This document shows positions 1 to 9,314 of a stretch of 64,000 nt of DNA, piece after piece. A program made the position numbers and the translations under genes. The DNA is from Chthonomonadaceae bacterium (GTDB lineage: Bacteria > Armatimonadota > Chthonomonadetes > Chthonomonadales > Chthonomonadaceae): assembly GCA_025054835.1 (NCBI GenBank), contig JANWZQ010000141.1, positions 1 through 64,000 on the forward strand, read 5' to 3'. The notes under the pieces are model-generated. The model was not told the DNA's origin. It worked only from the letters and a program-made list of their open reading frames with translations, and ran no database searches. Each line of letters starts with the position of its first letter. The first letter of the stretch is position 1.

Positions 1-947
1 CCTGTTGCCAGTACTGTTACCCGCACCTCTCCCTCCAGGTTAGGATCCGGTACCCACCCGATGATAATGTTGGCTTCCTTCTGATCACACAACTGCTGGA
101 TCTGCTGCGCCGCCTCGTAGAACTCCTCCAGGCGCAGATCATTACCCGAAGTGATATTTACCAGAACCCGGGTCGCACCGGCGATATTGGTCTCCAACAG
201 TTGCGAGGACACCGCGTTCTGCGCAGCCTCCACGGCACGATGATCACCGCTGGCCGTGCCAATCCCCATTAGAGCCGGCCCCGCCTGAGACATGATTGCC
301 CGCACGTCCGCGAAGTCCACATTGATGATGCCGGGGATGGTGATGATATCCGAGATACCCTGCACTCCCTGCCGGAGCACGTCATCAGCAACCTTGAATG
401 CCTCCACCAGGGTCATTCGGCGGTCACCCACAGAGAGCAACTTATCGTTGGGCACCACAATGATCGTGTCTACCCTGCTTTTGAGGTTCTCAACCCCCTC
501 TTCAGCCAGACGCATACGGCGCGGCCCCTCGAAGCTGAAGGGCTTGGTAACGACTCCTACCGTCAGCGCATTGATCTCACGTGCGATCTCTGCGATGATT
601 GGCGCTGCCCCTGTTCCTGTACCGCCCCCCATGCCAGCTGTAATGAACACCATATCTGCGCCTTCCAGCATCCGCTTGATCTCCGTGCGACTCTCTTCCG
701 CTGCCGCACGCCCAACCTCCGGGTTGCCGCCAGCGCCCAGACCGCGAGTCGAGTTCTCCCCGAGCTGCAGTTTGCGTGTTGCTTTGGAGATATTCAACAC
801 CTGCAGATCGGTGTTCATCGCCAGAAACTCTACGCCACTGACCCCCGCCTCAATCATGCGGTTGACCGCGTTAGTTCCACCTCCGCCGACCCCGATGACT
901 TTGATCTGGGCCGCATCTCTTCCCGATGCAACGATATGGTTTGACAT
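1..947 (-). CDS. ftsZ: Cell division GTPase FtsZ (3' end beyond window)
   Basis: Tubulin-like GTPase that polymerises into the cytoplasmic Z-ring. About 315 residues are visible. The N-terminus reads [24 protein letters not shown], giving the first glycine-rich loop, and the tubulin signature GGGTGTG lies near residues 105-112 (about 608-632). The last 50-80 residues, including the C-terminal FtsA-binding peptide, are outside the window. The ATG at 945-947 follows a GGGGAAAGG stretch 7 nt upstream that can act as ribosome-binding site. It is the last visible gene of the dcw run, 51 bp after ftsA. The long plus-strand ORF over it is antisense shadow. Confidence 0.97.
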   Translation of the reverse strand, partial: MSNHIVASGRDAAQIKVIGVGGGGTNAVNRMIEAGVSGVEFLAMNTDLQVLNISKATRKLQLGENSTRGLGAGGNPEVGRAAAEESRTEIKRMLEGADMVFITAGMGGGTGTGAAPIIAEIAREINALTVGVVTKPFSFEGPRRMRLAEEGVENLKSRVDTIIVVPNDKLLSVGDRRMTLVEAFKVADDVLRQGVQGISDIITIPGIINVDFADVRAIMSQAGPALMGIGTASGDHRAVEAAQNAVSSQLLETNIAGATRVLVNITSGNDLRLEEFYEAAQQIQQLCDQKEANIIIGWVPDPNLEGEVRVTVLAT

Positions 948-997
948 GGGCGCGCCTTTCCCCGATCCCTGATAAGGTAGAGCAATGATTGCTGGAA

Positions 998-1003
998 ATT
1001 ATA
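998..1003 (-). promoter_or_regulatory. Possible -10 element for ftsZ at the ftsA stop codon
   Basis: A perfect TATAAT is formed by the last Val codon and TAA stop of ftsA, 51 nt before the ftsZ start. There is no recognisable -35 hexamer 16-18 nt upstream, so it may be coincidence of the GTA TAA T codons. Confidence 0.25.
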
Positions 1004-2234
1004 CCCCGAACCACTCGCGCAGCCGCGTCCACAAACGCACAAGCCCCCGCGAGCCACCACGCCATCCCTGGCGTCCCGCCATTGTTGCCGTTCGGCGCGC
1101 TCCGTACAGCAACAACCCCGCAGCCGTCGCATACATCGGGTGATCCAACGTTTCACCCAGTCCGCCCAACCCCTGTGGCCGGCCCACACGTACTGGCATG
1201 CGCAATTCCTGATGCGCCACTTCCACGCACCCCTGTAACTGACTTCCCCCGCCGGTCAGTACCATACCCGCCGGTACACGCCCGAGACAGTCAGCCCGCT
1301 CCAGTTCCATCCGCACCAGCTGAAAGAGCTCTTGCATCCGGGGCTCGATGATCGGAACCAGCGCACGACGGCGCAACTTACGCGTTTCGCTGCGCCCCAC
1401 CTGCCGGATCGCAATCACATCATCCTCCGGCACCAGATCCGCCAGCGCGCTACCACTCTCCGTCTTGATCCGCTCCGCCTCGTCATGCCCTACGGTCAAC
1501 CCGAAAGCCAGATCGTTTGTAACATGGTTGCCGCCAACCGGGATCACTGCCGAGTAGAGGATCTCACCCTCTGCAAACACCGCCAGATCCGAAGTGCCTC
1601 CTCCTATATCCAACAGGCAAACGCCTAATTCCTTCTCAGCAGGAAATAGAACAGCGATTGCCGTCGCGAGGGGCTCCAGTACCTCCTCCACGACTTCAAG
1701 CCCGGCTCTGTTGACACACTTCTCCACGTTCTGTAGAAATGTAACAGCGCCATGCACGATGTGTGTCTCTACCTCCAGCCGGGTACCGCTCATACCTACT
1801 GGATGCCGGATACCGTTCTGACCGTCGATGGAGTAGGAACGGGGGATCGCATGAATGATCTGACGGTCGGGGGGCAGAACGATTACACGTGCCGCTTCCA
1901 GCACGCGTTCTACGTCGCCATGCGTGATCTCTCGATCCGGATGCGTGATCGCAATACGCCCGCTGCTGTTGAGCGAAGCGATGTGCTCTCCGGTCACCCC
2001 GACGTAGACGGCCTCTACTTCCCGTCCCGCCTGACGTGAGGCGGCCTGTACAGCCTCCTCTACAGAGCGCGTCGTCGCCTCGATATCCACTACCACTCCC
2101 TTTTTCATTCCGTAGGAGGGGGCCAGGCCGATTCCGGTCACCAGTGGCTGGCCGTGCTCATCCAGCTCTGCAATCAACGCGCAGACCTTGGTTGTGCCAA
2201 TATCTAAACCGGCAATCGTGTCGCTTCTGGCCAT
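999..2234 (-). CDS. ftsA: Cell division protein FtsA
   Basis: Actin-like ATPase that tethers FtsZ to the membrane. From the chosen ATG it has 411 residues. The phosphate-1 loop DIGTTK is at 11-16, DIGGGTSD at 209-216 and TGGGSQ at 327-332. The C-terminal amphipathic helix rich in Leu, Trp and Arg (about 398-411) is the usual membrane-targeting tail. An in-frame GTG at 2357 would add 41 residues with a hydrophobic stretch. I rejected it because FtsA proteins normally start a few residues before the DIGTT motif, although the chosen ATG has no clear Shine-Dalgarno. It lies between sbp and ftsZ. Confidence 0.95.
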   Translation of the reverse strand: MARSDTIAGLDIGTTKVCALIAELDEHGQPLVTGIGLAPSYGMKKGVVVDIEATTRSVEEAVQAASRQAGREVEAVYVGVTGEHIASLNSSGRIAITHPDREITHGDVERVLEAARVIVLPPDRQIIHAIPRSYSIDGQNGIRHPVGMSGTRLEVETHIVHGAVTFLQNVEKCVNRAGLEVVEEVLEPLATAIAVLFPAEKELGVCLLDIGGGTSDLAVFAEGEILYSAVIPVGGNHVTNDLAFGLTVGHDEAERIKTESGSALADLVPEDDVIAIRQVGRSETRKLRRRALVPIIEPRMQELFQLVRMELERADCLGRVPAGMVLTGGGSQLQGCVEVAHQELRMPVRVGRPQGLGGLGETLDHPMYATAAGLLLYGARRTATMAGRQGWRGGSRGLVRLWTRLREWFGV

Positions 2235-2363
2235 GGCGGAAAAAAAGAGGGAGAAGTATGTGAGAAGCAGCCAGGTTCCTGCACTGACTGCTGGCAGGAC
2301 ATCAGCAGTCACACCGGCCACTTCCGGCACGCTTATCCGCCTTTCAGGAAACTCCACTCCTGC

Positions 2364-2804
2364 CTACTGGAGTTCTGGCTTCTGGCTGAGTGCAGGAGCG
2401 GGAAGCGACGAGACAGATGTCACTTCCTCCTGTTGACGGCTACGCGCCAGCGCCAATTTGTTCAGGTAGTAGCGGCGGATCAGAGACAGGTTCAGAAACA
2501 CGCGGGACCCCAGCGCAATCACAGCCACCAGCGCCAGACTGACGCCAATGCGGTCACCCAACCACGCCAGTCCAGCCGCAAGCAACGTGTTCAACAGAAA
2601 ACCGCTGGCAAAGATATCGTTCTGGAAACGGCCTTCGATACCGGCCCGGATCCCTCCGAAGATCGTATCGAGTCCGGCCAGTGCCGCAACCGAGAGGTAG
2701 GGCGCATATTCCGCAGGCACATACCAGTTCAGGCGGGTCAGCAGGGCATAGCCCAGCGCGAATCCTGCGCAGAGGCTCAGAACGGGCAACAACCAGGTTT
2801 TCAT
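2364..2804 (-). CDS. sbp: Small basic protein (DUF1290 family) in the ftsA-ftsZ region
   Basis: Short membrane protein of the Sbp/DUF1290 family, found next to ftsA/ftsZ or divIB in many Gram-positive and related bacteria; its biochemical role is unknown. From ATG 2804 it has 146 residues with several hydrophobic segments and the family-like stretch LAGLDTIFGGIRAGIEGRF. A longer ORF starts at 2858, but the DUF881 gene stops at 2810-2812, so I prefer the ATG 5 nt after that stop. The order DUF881 then sbp then ftsA supports the assignment. Confidence 0.85.
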   Translation of the reverse strand: MKTWLLPVLSLCAGFALGYALLTRLNWYVPAEYAPYLSVAALAGLDTIFGGIRAGIEGRFQNDIFASGFLLNTLLAAGLAWLGDRIGVSLALVAVIALGSRVFLNLSLIRRYYLNKLALARSRQQEEVTSVSSLPAPALSQKPELQ

Positions 2805-2809
2805 CTTGC

Positions 2810-3586
2810 TTACTCTTCGTCCTTCCGGGGAACTGCATCCGTTCTGGGGCGCGCCCATCTGGGTTGTGTGCTGCCGGCAAAGGCGGCCAGCACGAGCTTT
2901 GGCTTCTTCTCAATCTTCACCATGGCCGGGTCATAACGGCGCAGTTCATCCAGCACACCGTTCTGCATGTTGAGCGCGTTGTATAGTGTATGCATGTCCC
3001 CGATCGCCGTCACCACGTAGGGAGGCGCCGCGGGGACGCCGTTGACATGCACCACGGGCCCAACACACCGTACGGCGGTCGTTGCAACCACGCGCTGCCC
3101 GTTCACTGCTATTGCCTCTGCACCGGCCGCTTTCAACTCGTTGACCACATTCGCGATATCCACATCATGGATCAAGTTCTTTTGCTGGAACTGGTCGATC
3201 GGTGCGACCGGGGCCTTCCGACTATCCATCAGGGTGACCTGAACCCCGGGGCCCACCGCGTCCGTGACCCCGGCGAAGAAGCGCAACTTCTGCAGTTCTT
3301 CGTTCAACATGCTGGCCGCACTGGTGCCTTTGGAGACTTTGCTTTCCAGTTCTGCGATGTATTCGTTCTTCTTCTTGATCTCGGCCTCATACTCCATAGC
3401 CTTACGGGCAGCTACCTGCACGCTGGAACCGTAGGCAAACCCGGCACGATTGGGCGCACTTCCCGAACGACTGATCTGGCTCGTCGTTTGCGACGCAGCG
3501 GCCAGCAGTAGCCCGAGCACAAAGCAGAGCGCACTGATCTGCCAGTGAAAGGAACGATGCGTCATGCCCGTTGAAAACACACTCAT
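2810..3586 (-). CDS. DUF881 family protein
   Basis: Predicted 258-residue single-pass membrane protein. The N-terminal hydrophobic helix is at about 14-32, a charged coiled-coil segment (KAMEYEAEIKKKNEYIAELE) follows, and then a globular DUF881 domain. The family sits beside sbp and ftsQ in many genomes and its function is not established. The ATG at 3586 follows GGAG with 8 nt spacing, a better site than upstream in-frame codons. It lies 72 bp after ftsQ and is 5 nt from sbp, so it is probably translated with the division genes. Confidence 0.85.
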   Translation of the reverse strand: MSVFSTGMTHRSFHWQISALCFVLGLLLAAASQTTSQISRSGSAPNRAGFAYGSSVQVAARKAMEYEAEIKKKNEYIAELESKVSKGTSAASMLNEELQKLRFFAGVTDAVGPGVQVTLMDSRKAPVAPIDQFQQKNLIHDVDIANVVNELKAAGAEAIAVNGQRVVATTAVRCVGPVVHVNGVPAAPPYVVTAIGDMHTLYNALNMQNGVLDELRRYDPAMVKIEKKPKLVLAAFAGSTQPRWARPRTDAVPRKDEE

Positions 3587-3658
3587 CGCACTTACTCCAG
3601 ACCTGACACGGGTGGCACGAGCGGATCCAGCACCACCCTGCACCTCGTTCCTGTCAAT

Positions 3659-4537
3659 TCACTCCCCGGCATCTGCCGCTACGGATACTCCTCTGCGCAC
3701 CACACAGGCCGGCCAGTCCGGATTGGAGAGATTGATCGCACGCAAACGCTGCGAGATGCCGGGCTCCCGCTCGTAGATCATCTGAACCAGACGAAATTTG
3801 CGTGCAAGCTCCTCGGTGTTCCCGAGGTCAATCCGGACCCCGTCGAGCATATTTAAGCATAGATTATCCTGCGGGTCAACCTCTATTTTAGCGATACGCA
3901 ACCAGAGCGAGGGTTCGTTCGATCGGGCCAGCTGGATCAGTGAGGTAACTACAGGATCTGCAAGGGGCCGACCGGGTTGCAGCTCTTCCCCCCGTTGCAA
4001 TTCAATGAAAGGCAGGTGGCGTCTCGCCGGACGCGCCTGCCGGATGGGTACACCATCAGCATCTACTTCATAGTTTCGGTTCCCGGCCCGCACGATCACC
4101 AGCGGAATCCGAACCTGTATCTGCGCATCTATGGAAAAAGGAACACCGCGCTGCATGCGCGCAGAGCGAACAAAAGGCAGGGCATGTAGAGCACGTGTCC
4201 GGTCTCCCAGAGACACCAGAAACCAGCTGGCAGGCGATCGAAAGCGCAGTACTTCCTCCACTGCTGTCGCTTCATGCTCCAGCAGCAGGCCGGTTGCTCG
4301 CCATGTGACCTGCCGCACGCGGAACCAGGGGGAGGTGAATACCGCGACGATGCACTCCATGACCAGCACCAGACACAGCACCAGCAAAACCAGCCTGCGA
4401 GCACGTCGTATGGCCCGTTGCTGCCGCGCCAGCGTGCCCTGCCGGAACCGCCGGGTGTGCAACGGTTCTTCTAGAATATGGTCCCATTTTCTCCGTGCAT
4501 GGTCTGACCATCGAGGCGGATAGGGGTAGTCAGGCAC
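3659..4537 (-). CDS. ftsQ: Cell division protein FtsQ/DivIB
   Basis: Bitopic divisome protein that holds the FtsB/FtsL and FtsW/FtsI complex at the septum. It has 292 residues: a basic cytoplasmic tail, one membrane helix at about 49-67 (LVLLVLCLVLVMECIVAVF), then a POTRA-like domain beginning near FRVRQVTW and a beta domain. Start is a GTG at 4537 preceded by AAGGAGG with 5 nt spacing; a second GTG at 4540 is possible. It overlaps the end of ddl by a few bases, implying translational coupling. Sequence divergence is normal for this family; position in the cluster is the strongest evidence. Confidence 0.9.
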   Translation of the reverse strand: MPDYPYPPRWSDHARRKWDHILEEPLHTRRFRQGTLARQQRAIRRARRLVLLVLCLVLVMECIVAVFTSPWFRVRQVTWRATGLLLEHEATAVEEVLRFRSPASWFLVSLGDRTRALHALPFVRSARMQRGVPFSIDAQIQVRIPLVIVRAGNRNYEVDADGVPIRQARPARRHLPFIELQRGEELQPGRPLADPVVTSLIQLARSNEPSLWLRIAKIEVDPQDNLCLNMLDGVRIDLGNTEELARKFRLVQMIYEREPGISQRLRAINLSNPDWPACVVRRGVSVAADAGE

Positions 4538-5525
4538 CACATCCTCCTTCCCGCTTGCCAGACAGGGCCAGGCTGATAATCCGGTCCAGAAGCTCGGAGA
4601 ACGCGATCCCCGCATGCGCTGCCGCCTGTGGCAGGAGGCTTGTTGGCGTCATTCCCGGGATCGTATTGGTCTCCAGCACCCAGAGAGACTCCCCGGAAGC
4701 GATCAGATCCGTACGCGACATGCCCCGACATCCCAGCAACGTATGGCATACAAGCGCAATCTCCTGAGCACGGCGCAACAGCGTATCCGGCAGGCGGGCC
4801 GGAATAATGTGTTCACTGCCGCCCTCTGCATACTTGCTTTCATAGTCGTAGTATGCCGCACGCGGCACAATCTCGATGACTGGCAGGGCCTGCAGAGTTG
4901 TTCCGGTGTTTCCCAGCACGCCGACTGTGATCTCAGTCCCCTGCACGTAGGGTTCGACCAGAGCCAGAGGATCGTACGTCAATGCGGTCTGTATGGCGGA
5001 CTCCAGCGTGGCAGGGGCAGTTACCAGGGTACAACCGAAAGTCGAGCCTTCTGCGTTGGGCTTGACGAAAACCGGATACCCGCCCAGTTCCGCGCAGACA
5101 CGTTCATGTACGCCGGTTAATGGCTCGCCCCGCCGCAGGCGCAGGTCCTTCAAAACGGGCACTCCTGCTGCCCGGAAGAGTGTTTTGGCCATGGCCTTGT
5201 CCATCGCCAGAGCGCTCGCCAGAACGCCGGATCCCGTGTAGGGCACTCCCATCAACTCGAGTAGCCCCTGCACAGTGCCGTCCTCACCCCCTCTGCCGTG
5301 TAGGGCAATCCACACTACGTCCGGTCGGGCTTCAGCCAGTGCCCGGGCTGCCTGTCCGGTCAGTGCAGCAGGACCGGTCAGATCCTGCGTGTCGATCGCG
5401 ATTGCCTCGTAACGCTCCGGGTCCAGCGCGCTCAGGACCATCCGCCCTGTAGAGAGCGAGACCTCACGCTCACGGGAAATGCCGCCCATCAGCACGGCCA
5501 CACGGATTTTGCGTGGTCCACTCAC
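4530..5525 (-). CDS. ddl: D-alanine--D-alanine ligase
   Basis: Cytoplasmic ATP-grasp enzyme that joins two D-Ala for the peptidoglycan stem peptide. 331 residues from GTG 5525, whose GTGA overlaps the murC stop. Visible motifs include the N-terminal VLMGGISREREVSL, the central VKPNAEGSTFG and the C-terminal metal-binding ETNTIPGMTPTSLLPQAA. GGGAGGGA lies upstream of the GTG. The raw ORF extends 67 codons further upstream inside murC, but that part lacks family similarity. It follows murC directly, in the position where murB often sits. Confidence 0.95.
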   Translation of the reverse strand: MSGPRKIRVAVLMGGISREREVSLSTGRMVLSALDPERYEAIAIDTQDLTGPAALTGQAARALAEARPDVVWIALHGRGGEDGTVQGLLELMGVPYTGSGVLASALAMDKAMAKTLFRAAGVPVLKDLRLRRGEPLTGVHERVCAELGGYPVFVKPNAEGSTFGCTLVTAPATLESAIQTALTYDPLALVEPYVQGTEITVGVLGNTGTTLQALPVIEIVPRAAYYDYESKYAEGGSEHIIPARLPDTLLRRAQEIALVCHTLLGCRGMSRTDLIASGESLWVLETNTIPGMTPTSLLPQAAAHAGIAFSELLDRIISLALSGKREGGCGA

Positions 5526-6931
5526 GCCTGTCCCTCCCCGGCGCGCAAAAGTCGGATAAACGCCTCGCCCTGCGCACGAATATCTCCGGCACCCAGAAAT
5601 AGCACCATGTCGCCAGAACGCACCACCTCTCGAAGGACCTGCTGCAATACGGCGTTGTCGGGTGCGAAGATAGCTGGAAATCCTGGATTTTTCTGTACCA
5701 CGCGACGCACGATATCCCCGGCGCATACCCCTGCCAGGGGGGCCTCACGTGCCGCATAGATCTCTGTGACGACCGCTCCATCTGCCTGTGCGAGCGCCTC
5801 GGCAAAGTCGTCCAGAAAATCGCGAGTACGCGTGTACAGGTGTGGTTGAAAAACCGCCAGCACCCTCCGGCACGGGTAGGCCGATCGCATAGCCTGCAGG
5901 GTCGCGCGGATCTCCGCAGGATGGTGCGCATAGTCGTCCACGACCAGCACGCCGCCGACCTCGCCCAGCACCTCCTGCCGCCGTCCTACAGCGCGGAACG
6001 CATTCAATCCGCTGGCAATGCACTCCGGTTCCAGACCGAGCGCCAGTCCTGCTGCAACCGCAGCCAGCGCGTTCAACGCATTGTGTCGACCGGGAACCTG
6101 CAGGCGTGTCTCCCACTGTCCAGCAGGAGTGATTACCCTGAGATCGCTGACCAATCCCCCTGGCTCTACGGCGCCTCGCACCTCTGCTGCCGTAGCATCG
6201 AGCGCGTATCGGGTGACCGGAACTCTGCGGGCAAACTCATCTGCCTTTGCGATCAGCACCGGATCGTCTGCACAGATCACCAGGCGTTGCCTGACACCCG
6301 CAGCGAAACGGGCGAAACTGGCCTTCACCGCATCAAATGTGCGGAAGTAGTCGAGGTGGTCTGGTTCGATGTTCGTGATCACACCGATGTCGGGCTGCAG
6401 ACTCAGGAAGGAGTCGTAGGCCTCACAGGCCTCCGTCACAAACGGTCCGGTGCTGCTCCCGATGCACAGGTTGCCACCCAGCTGTGCGACTTCGCCGCCA
6501 ACCAGTACTGTCGGATCCCTCCCTGCGGTCTGCAGCATCACGCCGATCATCGCCGTGGTCGTCGTTTTGCCATGCGTGCCGGCCACTGCGATCCGGGGGC
6601 CCGGGTGCGCGGCCATCAGTTCTCCGAGGAACTCCGCGCGTGACACCACCCGGATCCCGCGCCGATACGCTTCCTGCACCTCCGGGTTCGCATCCGGTAC
6701 TGCCGCAGTCACCACCACCATTCCAGCGTCGGCAGGCACGTTCTCTGCCCGATGCTGGCAGAACAATCGTGCGCCTCCCGCCAGCAGACGCGCCACAGCC
6801 GGGTTCTGCTCGGGGCGCGCGCCGGGGTCCGAGCCCGAGATGACACACCCACGGGCCTGCGCCAGCTGCGCCAGGGCGCTCATCCCGATGCCGGCAATGC
6901 CCACAAAATGAATGCTTGCTGGCAGGTTCAT
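5522..6931 (-). CDS. murC: UDP-N-acetylmuramate--L-alanine ligase
   Basis: First Mur ligase: adds L-Ala to UDP-MurNAc with ATP in the cytoplasm. 469 residues, the normal length. The N-terminal Rossmann motif HFVGIAGIGMSALA, the ATP-binding GTHGKTTT (118-125) and the DDYAHHPAEI motif of the MurC C-terminal half are all visible. It starts 16 bp after the murG stop and its own stop overlaps the ddl start. Confidence 0.97.
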   Translation of the reverse strand: MNLPASIHFVGIAGIGMSALAQLAQARGCVISGSDPGARPEQNPAVARLLAGGARLFCQHRAENVPADAGMVVVTAAVPDANPEVQEAYRRGIRVVSRAEFLGELMAAHPGPRIAVAGTHGKTTTTAMIGVMLQTAGRDPTVLVGGEVAQLGGNLCIGSSTGPFVTEACEAYDSFLSLQPDIGVITNIEPDHLDYFRTFDAVKASFARFAAGVRQRLVICADDPVLIAKADEFARRVPVTRYALDATAAEVRGAVEPGGLVSDLRVITPAGQWETRLQVPGRHNALNALAAVAAGLALGLEPECIASGLNAFRAVGRRQEVLGEVGGVLVVDDYAHHPAEIRATLQAMRSAYPCRRVLAVFQPHLYTRTRDFLDDFAEALAQADGAVVTEIYAAREAPLAGVCAGDIVRRVVQKNPGFPAIFAPDNAVLQQVLREVVRSGDMVLFLGAGDIRAQGEAFIRLLRAGEGQA

Positions 6932-6946
6932 CTCGTTATCCCTGTA

Positions 6947-8071
6947 TCAGAGCGTGTTCAGCACCAGACGGGCCACGTGATCGGCTGCATGCGGACGCCC
7001 CATTGCTCGCATGGCTCCAGCCATCTGTGCCCTGCGGTGCGGCGCGTCACGCAACTCCAGCACCATTTCAGTCAGACTCTCTCCTGTCAGATCGCGTTCC
7101 GGGCACAGGAGCGCTGCACCAGCGCGCTCCAGTACCCGGGCGTTGTGCGTCTGGTGATCGGCGTAGGCAGTTGGCAGAGGCACGATCAGGGCGGGCAGAC
7201 CGTTGACCATCACTTCCGACAATGTGGAAATCCCTCCCCGGCAGACGATGAGATCTGCAGCACGCAGAGCCAGAGAAATCTGATTGTGCTCCAGAAAGGG
7301 CAACGGGACATAGCCGGATTGTGCCTCCAGTCCTCGTGCCTGCGCGATGGCCCGGACCTCTGCCTCATTGGCGCGACCTGTCTGGTGCAGGATCTGCACT
7401 CCGACCTGCAGCAATCGGGGTGCAGCGTCCAGCACGCGCAGGTTGATCCCGCGGGCCCCCTGACTTCCCCCGAGCACCAGCAGCGTGAACCGATCCGGTG
7501 ACAGACCGGGCAGGGCACAGCGGGCCTGTCGCGCGTTCACTTCGGGGGGCAGCACAATCCCGGCGCGTAACGGCAGGCCAGTCTGCACAGCGCGGCCTCC
7601 GGGGAACTGCGCCAGAGTTTCCTGAAAAGCCACACAGATCCAGCGCGCAAAGCGCGCCTGCAAGCGGTTTGTCCTTCCGGCAATCGCGTTGCCCTCCAGT
7701 ATGATAACAGGCAATCCCAGACGCGCCCCGGCCAGCACCGTAGCAGCAGCCACGTAGCCCCCTGTGCCCACCACGGCCTGTGCACGAAACGCTTTCAGGC
7801 AGGCTTTCGCCTGCGCGTACCCCCGCAACAGTGAGGCCACCACGCCAATCGTCGAGAGCGATATCACCCTCCGCAACTTGCGCGCGGTCACAGCCTGATA
7901 CATCAGTCCCTCTCGCGGTACGATCTGCGTCTCCATGCCGGATGTACCGCCGATGTAGAGTGTTTCTGCATTCGCGATGCGTTGCAGGCTCTCGGCCACC
8001 GCGATTGCCGGGAAGATGTGTCCTCCGGTGCCACCTCCACTGACCACAACGCGCACGCCCTGCCCTGCCAT
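6947..8071 (-). CDS. murG: Lipid II synthase MurG (UDP-GlcNAc transferase)
   Basis: Peripheral inner-membrane glycosyltransferase that converts lipid I to lipid II. 374 residues from ATG 8071; the GT-B loop GGGTGGHIFPA is at 12-22 and the C-terminal donor-site region reads CRGGISTLSEVMVNGLPALIVP. The ORF extends 66 codons upstream into ftsW, which I do not accept because ftsW stops at 8079-8081, just 7 nt before the ATG. Confidence 0.96.
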   Translation of the reverse strand: MAGQGVRVVVSGGGTGGHIFPAIAVAESLQRIANAETLYIGGTSGMETQIVPREGLMYQAVTARKLRRVISLSTIGVVASLLRGYAQAKACLKAFRAQAVVGTGGYVAAATVLAGARLGLPVIILEGNAIAGRTNRLQARFARWICVAFQETLAQFPGGRAVQTGLPLRAGIVLPPEVNARQARCALPGLSPDRFTLLVLGGSQGARGINLRVLDAAPRLLQVGVQILHQTGRANEAEVRAIAQARGLEAQSGYVPLPFLEHNQISLALRAADLIVCRGGISTLSEVMVNGLPALIVPLPTAYADHQTHNARVLERAGAALLCPERDLTGESLTEMVLELRDAPHRRAQMAGAMRAMGRPHAADHVARLVLNTL

Positions 8072-8078
8072 ATGTGTA

Positions 8079-9314
8079 CTACACTGCCCCCCGGGGATGT
8101 ATCGCCCCGGCATTCCCTGGAGCGCTGCCATTGCTCTTCCGGGCGCGCGACAGGTCGCTCGCTTCTGCTGGAGGCACCGGGTACTGCGCGATGTTGAGCA
8201 ACACCCCCACGCCGGCCATTGTGAGCACCAGCGCGGTCGACCCATGGCTGATGAAGGGCAATGGAACACCTGTTGCCGGGATCGCAGCAGTCGCCACGGC
8301 GATATTCACGATCGCCTGCCAGCTAATGAGTGCTGCGATGCCCCCGGCCAGTAACGCGCCGAACCGGTCCCGGGTACACCACGCAATCCGGAAGCCACGC
8401 CACCCCACAATGAAGAGCAGGGTGATTACCGGGACCGTGCGCACGAACCCCAGCTCCTCCGCCAGTGTGGCGAACACGAAGTCCGAGTTCGCCTGAGGAA
8501 TGTACGACTTCTCGCGGCTCTGCCCCAGTCCCTGACCAAACCATCCTCCTGAGCCAATGGCCAGCCGGGCATGATACACCTGAAAGCCGATGCCCTGCCG
8601 ATCGTGATCCGGGTTGACGAACGCGGTCAGGCGGCCTGCGCGATGCCCTATGCCGTCGCCACGCAACCCGTAGAGCAGAACAGCCAGCCCGCATATCAGC
8701 AGGATCAACAGCAGGTGGCGCTTGCGCGCTCCGGCAAGGAACAGCTGCGTCAGAACCGCAAGAAACAGCACGAATGCAGTACCGAGGTCCGGCTCCCGTT
8801 CAATCAGTAGCAGGTAGACTCCGGCAACCAGCAGGGGCGCACTCAATCCCTTCTCTCCCAGATAGCGCACGTTCCGATCCGGCCGCGACAGGATCGCGGC
8901 CAGATAGAGCAACAGCGTGAACTTGGCTACCTCAGAGGGTTGAAATGTCACGGGACCCAGATCCACCCAACGGTGCGCATGATTGAGCTCTTTGCCGATC
9001 CCCGGCACCCAGACACAGCACAGCAGCACAACCCCGACAAGCATCCCGGGCACTGCCAGCCGTCGCAACCGCCAGTAGTCCGTACGCATCATCCAGAACA
9101 GGGCACACATCCCGACGACCGCACCGACAGCCTGGCGACGCACGAGAAAGAACGCGTCGTACCCGTGCTCCGGATTGTCCAGAGAGCGGACATAACTGGT
9201 ATCGAGAACCATCCAGATCCCGATGACTACCAGCGCGAGTGTTGCGCCAAACAATGGAATGTCGATGGGCATCCGCGCGCACGTCTGCACGGCTCCCGGG
9301 TGTGAGCGGCTCAT
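8079..9314 (-). CDS. ftsW: Lipid II polymerase FtsW (SEDS family)
   Basis: Polytopic SEDS glycosyltransferase that polymerises septal peptidoglycan with FtsI. 411 residues with about ten hydrophobic segments. The family stretches GFQVYHARLAIGSGGWFGQGLGQSREK and PQANSDFVFATLAEELGF are visible, as is the C-terminal PFISHGSTALVL. The ATG at 9312-9314 overlaps the murD stop as ATGA. The family also includes RodA and SpoVE, but the location inside the dcw cluster makes FtsW most likely. Confidence 0.94.
   Translation of the reverse strand: MSRSHPGAVQTCARMPIDIPLFGATLALVVIGIWMVLDTSYVRSLDNPEHGYDAFFLVRRQAVGAVVGMCALFWMMRTDYWRLRRLAVPGMLVGVVLLCCVWVPGIGKELNHAHRWVDLGPVTFQPSEVAKFTLLLYLAAILSRPDRNVRYLGEKGLSAPLLVAGVYLLLIEREPDLGTAFVLFLAVLTQLFLAGARKRHLLLILLICGLAVLLYGLRGDGIGHRAGRLTAFVNPDHDRQGIGFQVYHARLAIGSGGWFGQGLGQSREKSYIPQANSDFVFATLAEELGFVRTVPVITLLFIVGWRGFRIAWCTRDRFGALLAGGIAALISWQAIVNIAVATAAIPATGVPLPFISHGSTALVLTMAGVGVLLNIAQYPVPPAEASDLSRARKSNGSAPGNAGAIHPRGAV

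Noticed and set aside
292-972. 226-codon plus-strand ORF over ftsZ
   Set aside because: Antisense to conserved FtsZ; no family motif; typical shadow in GC-rich DNA.
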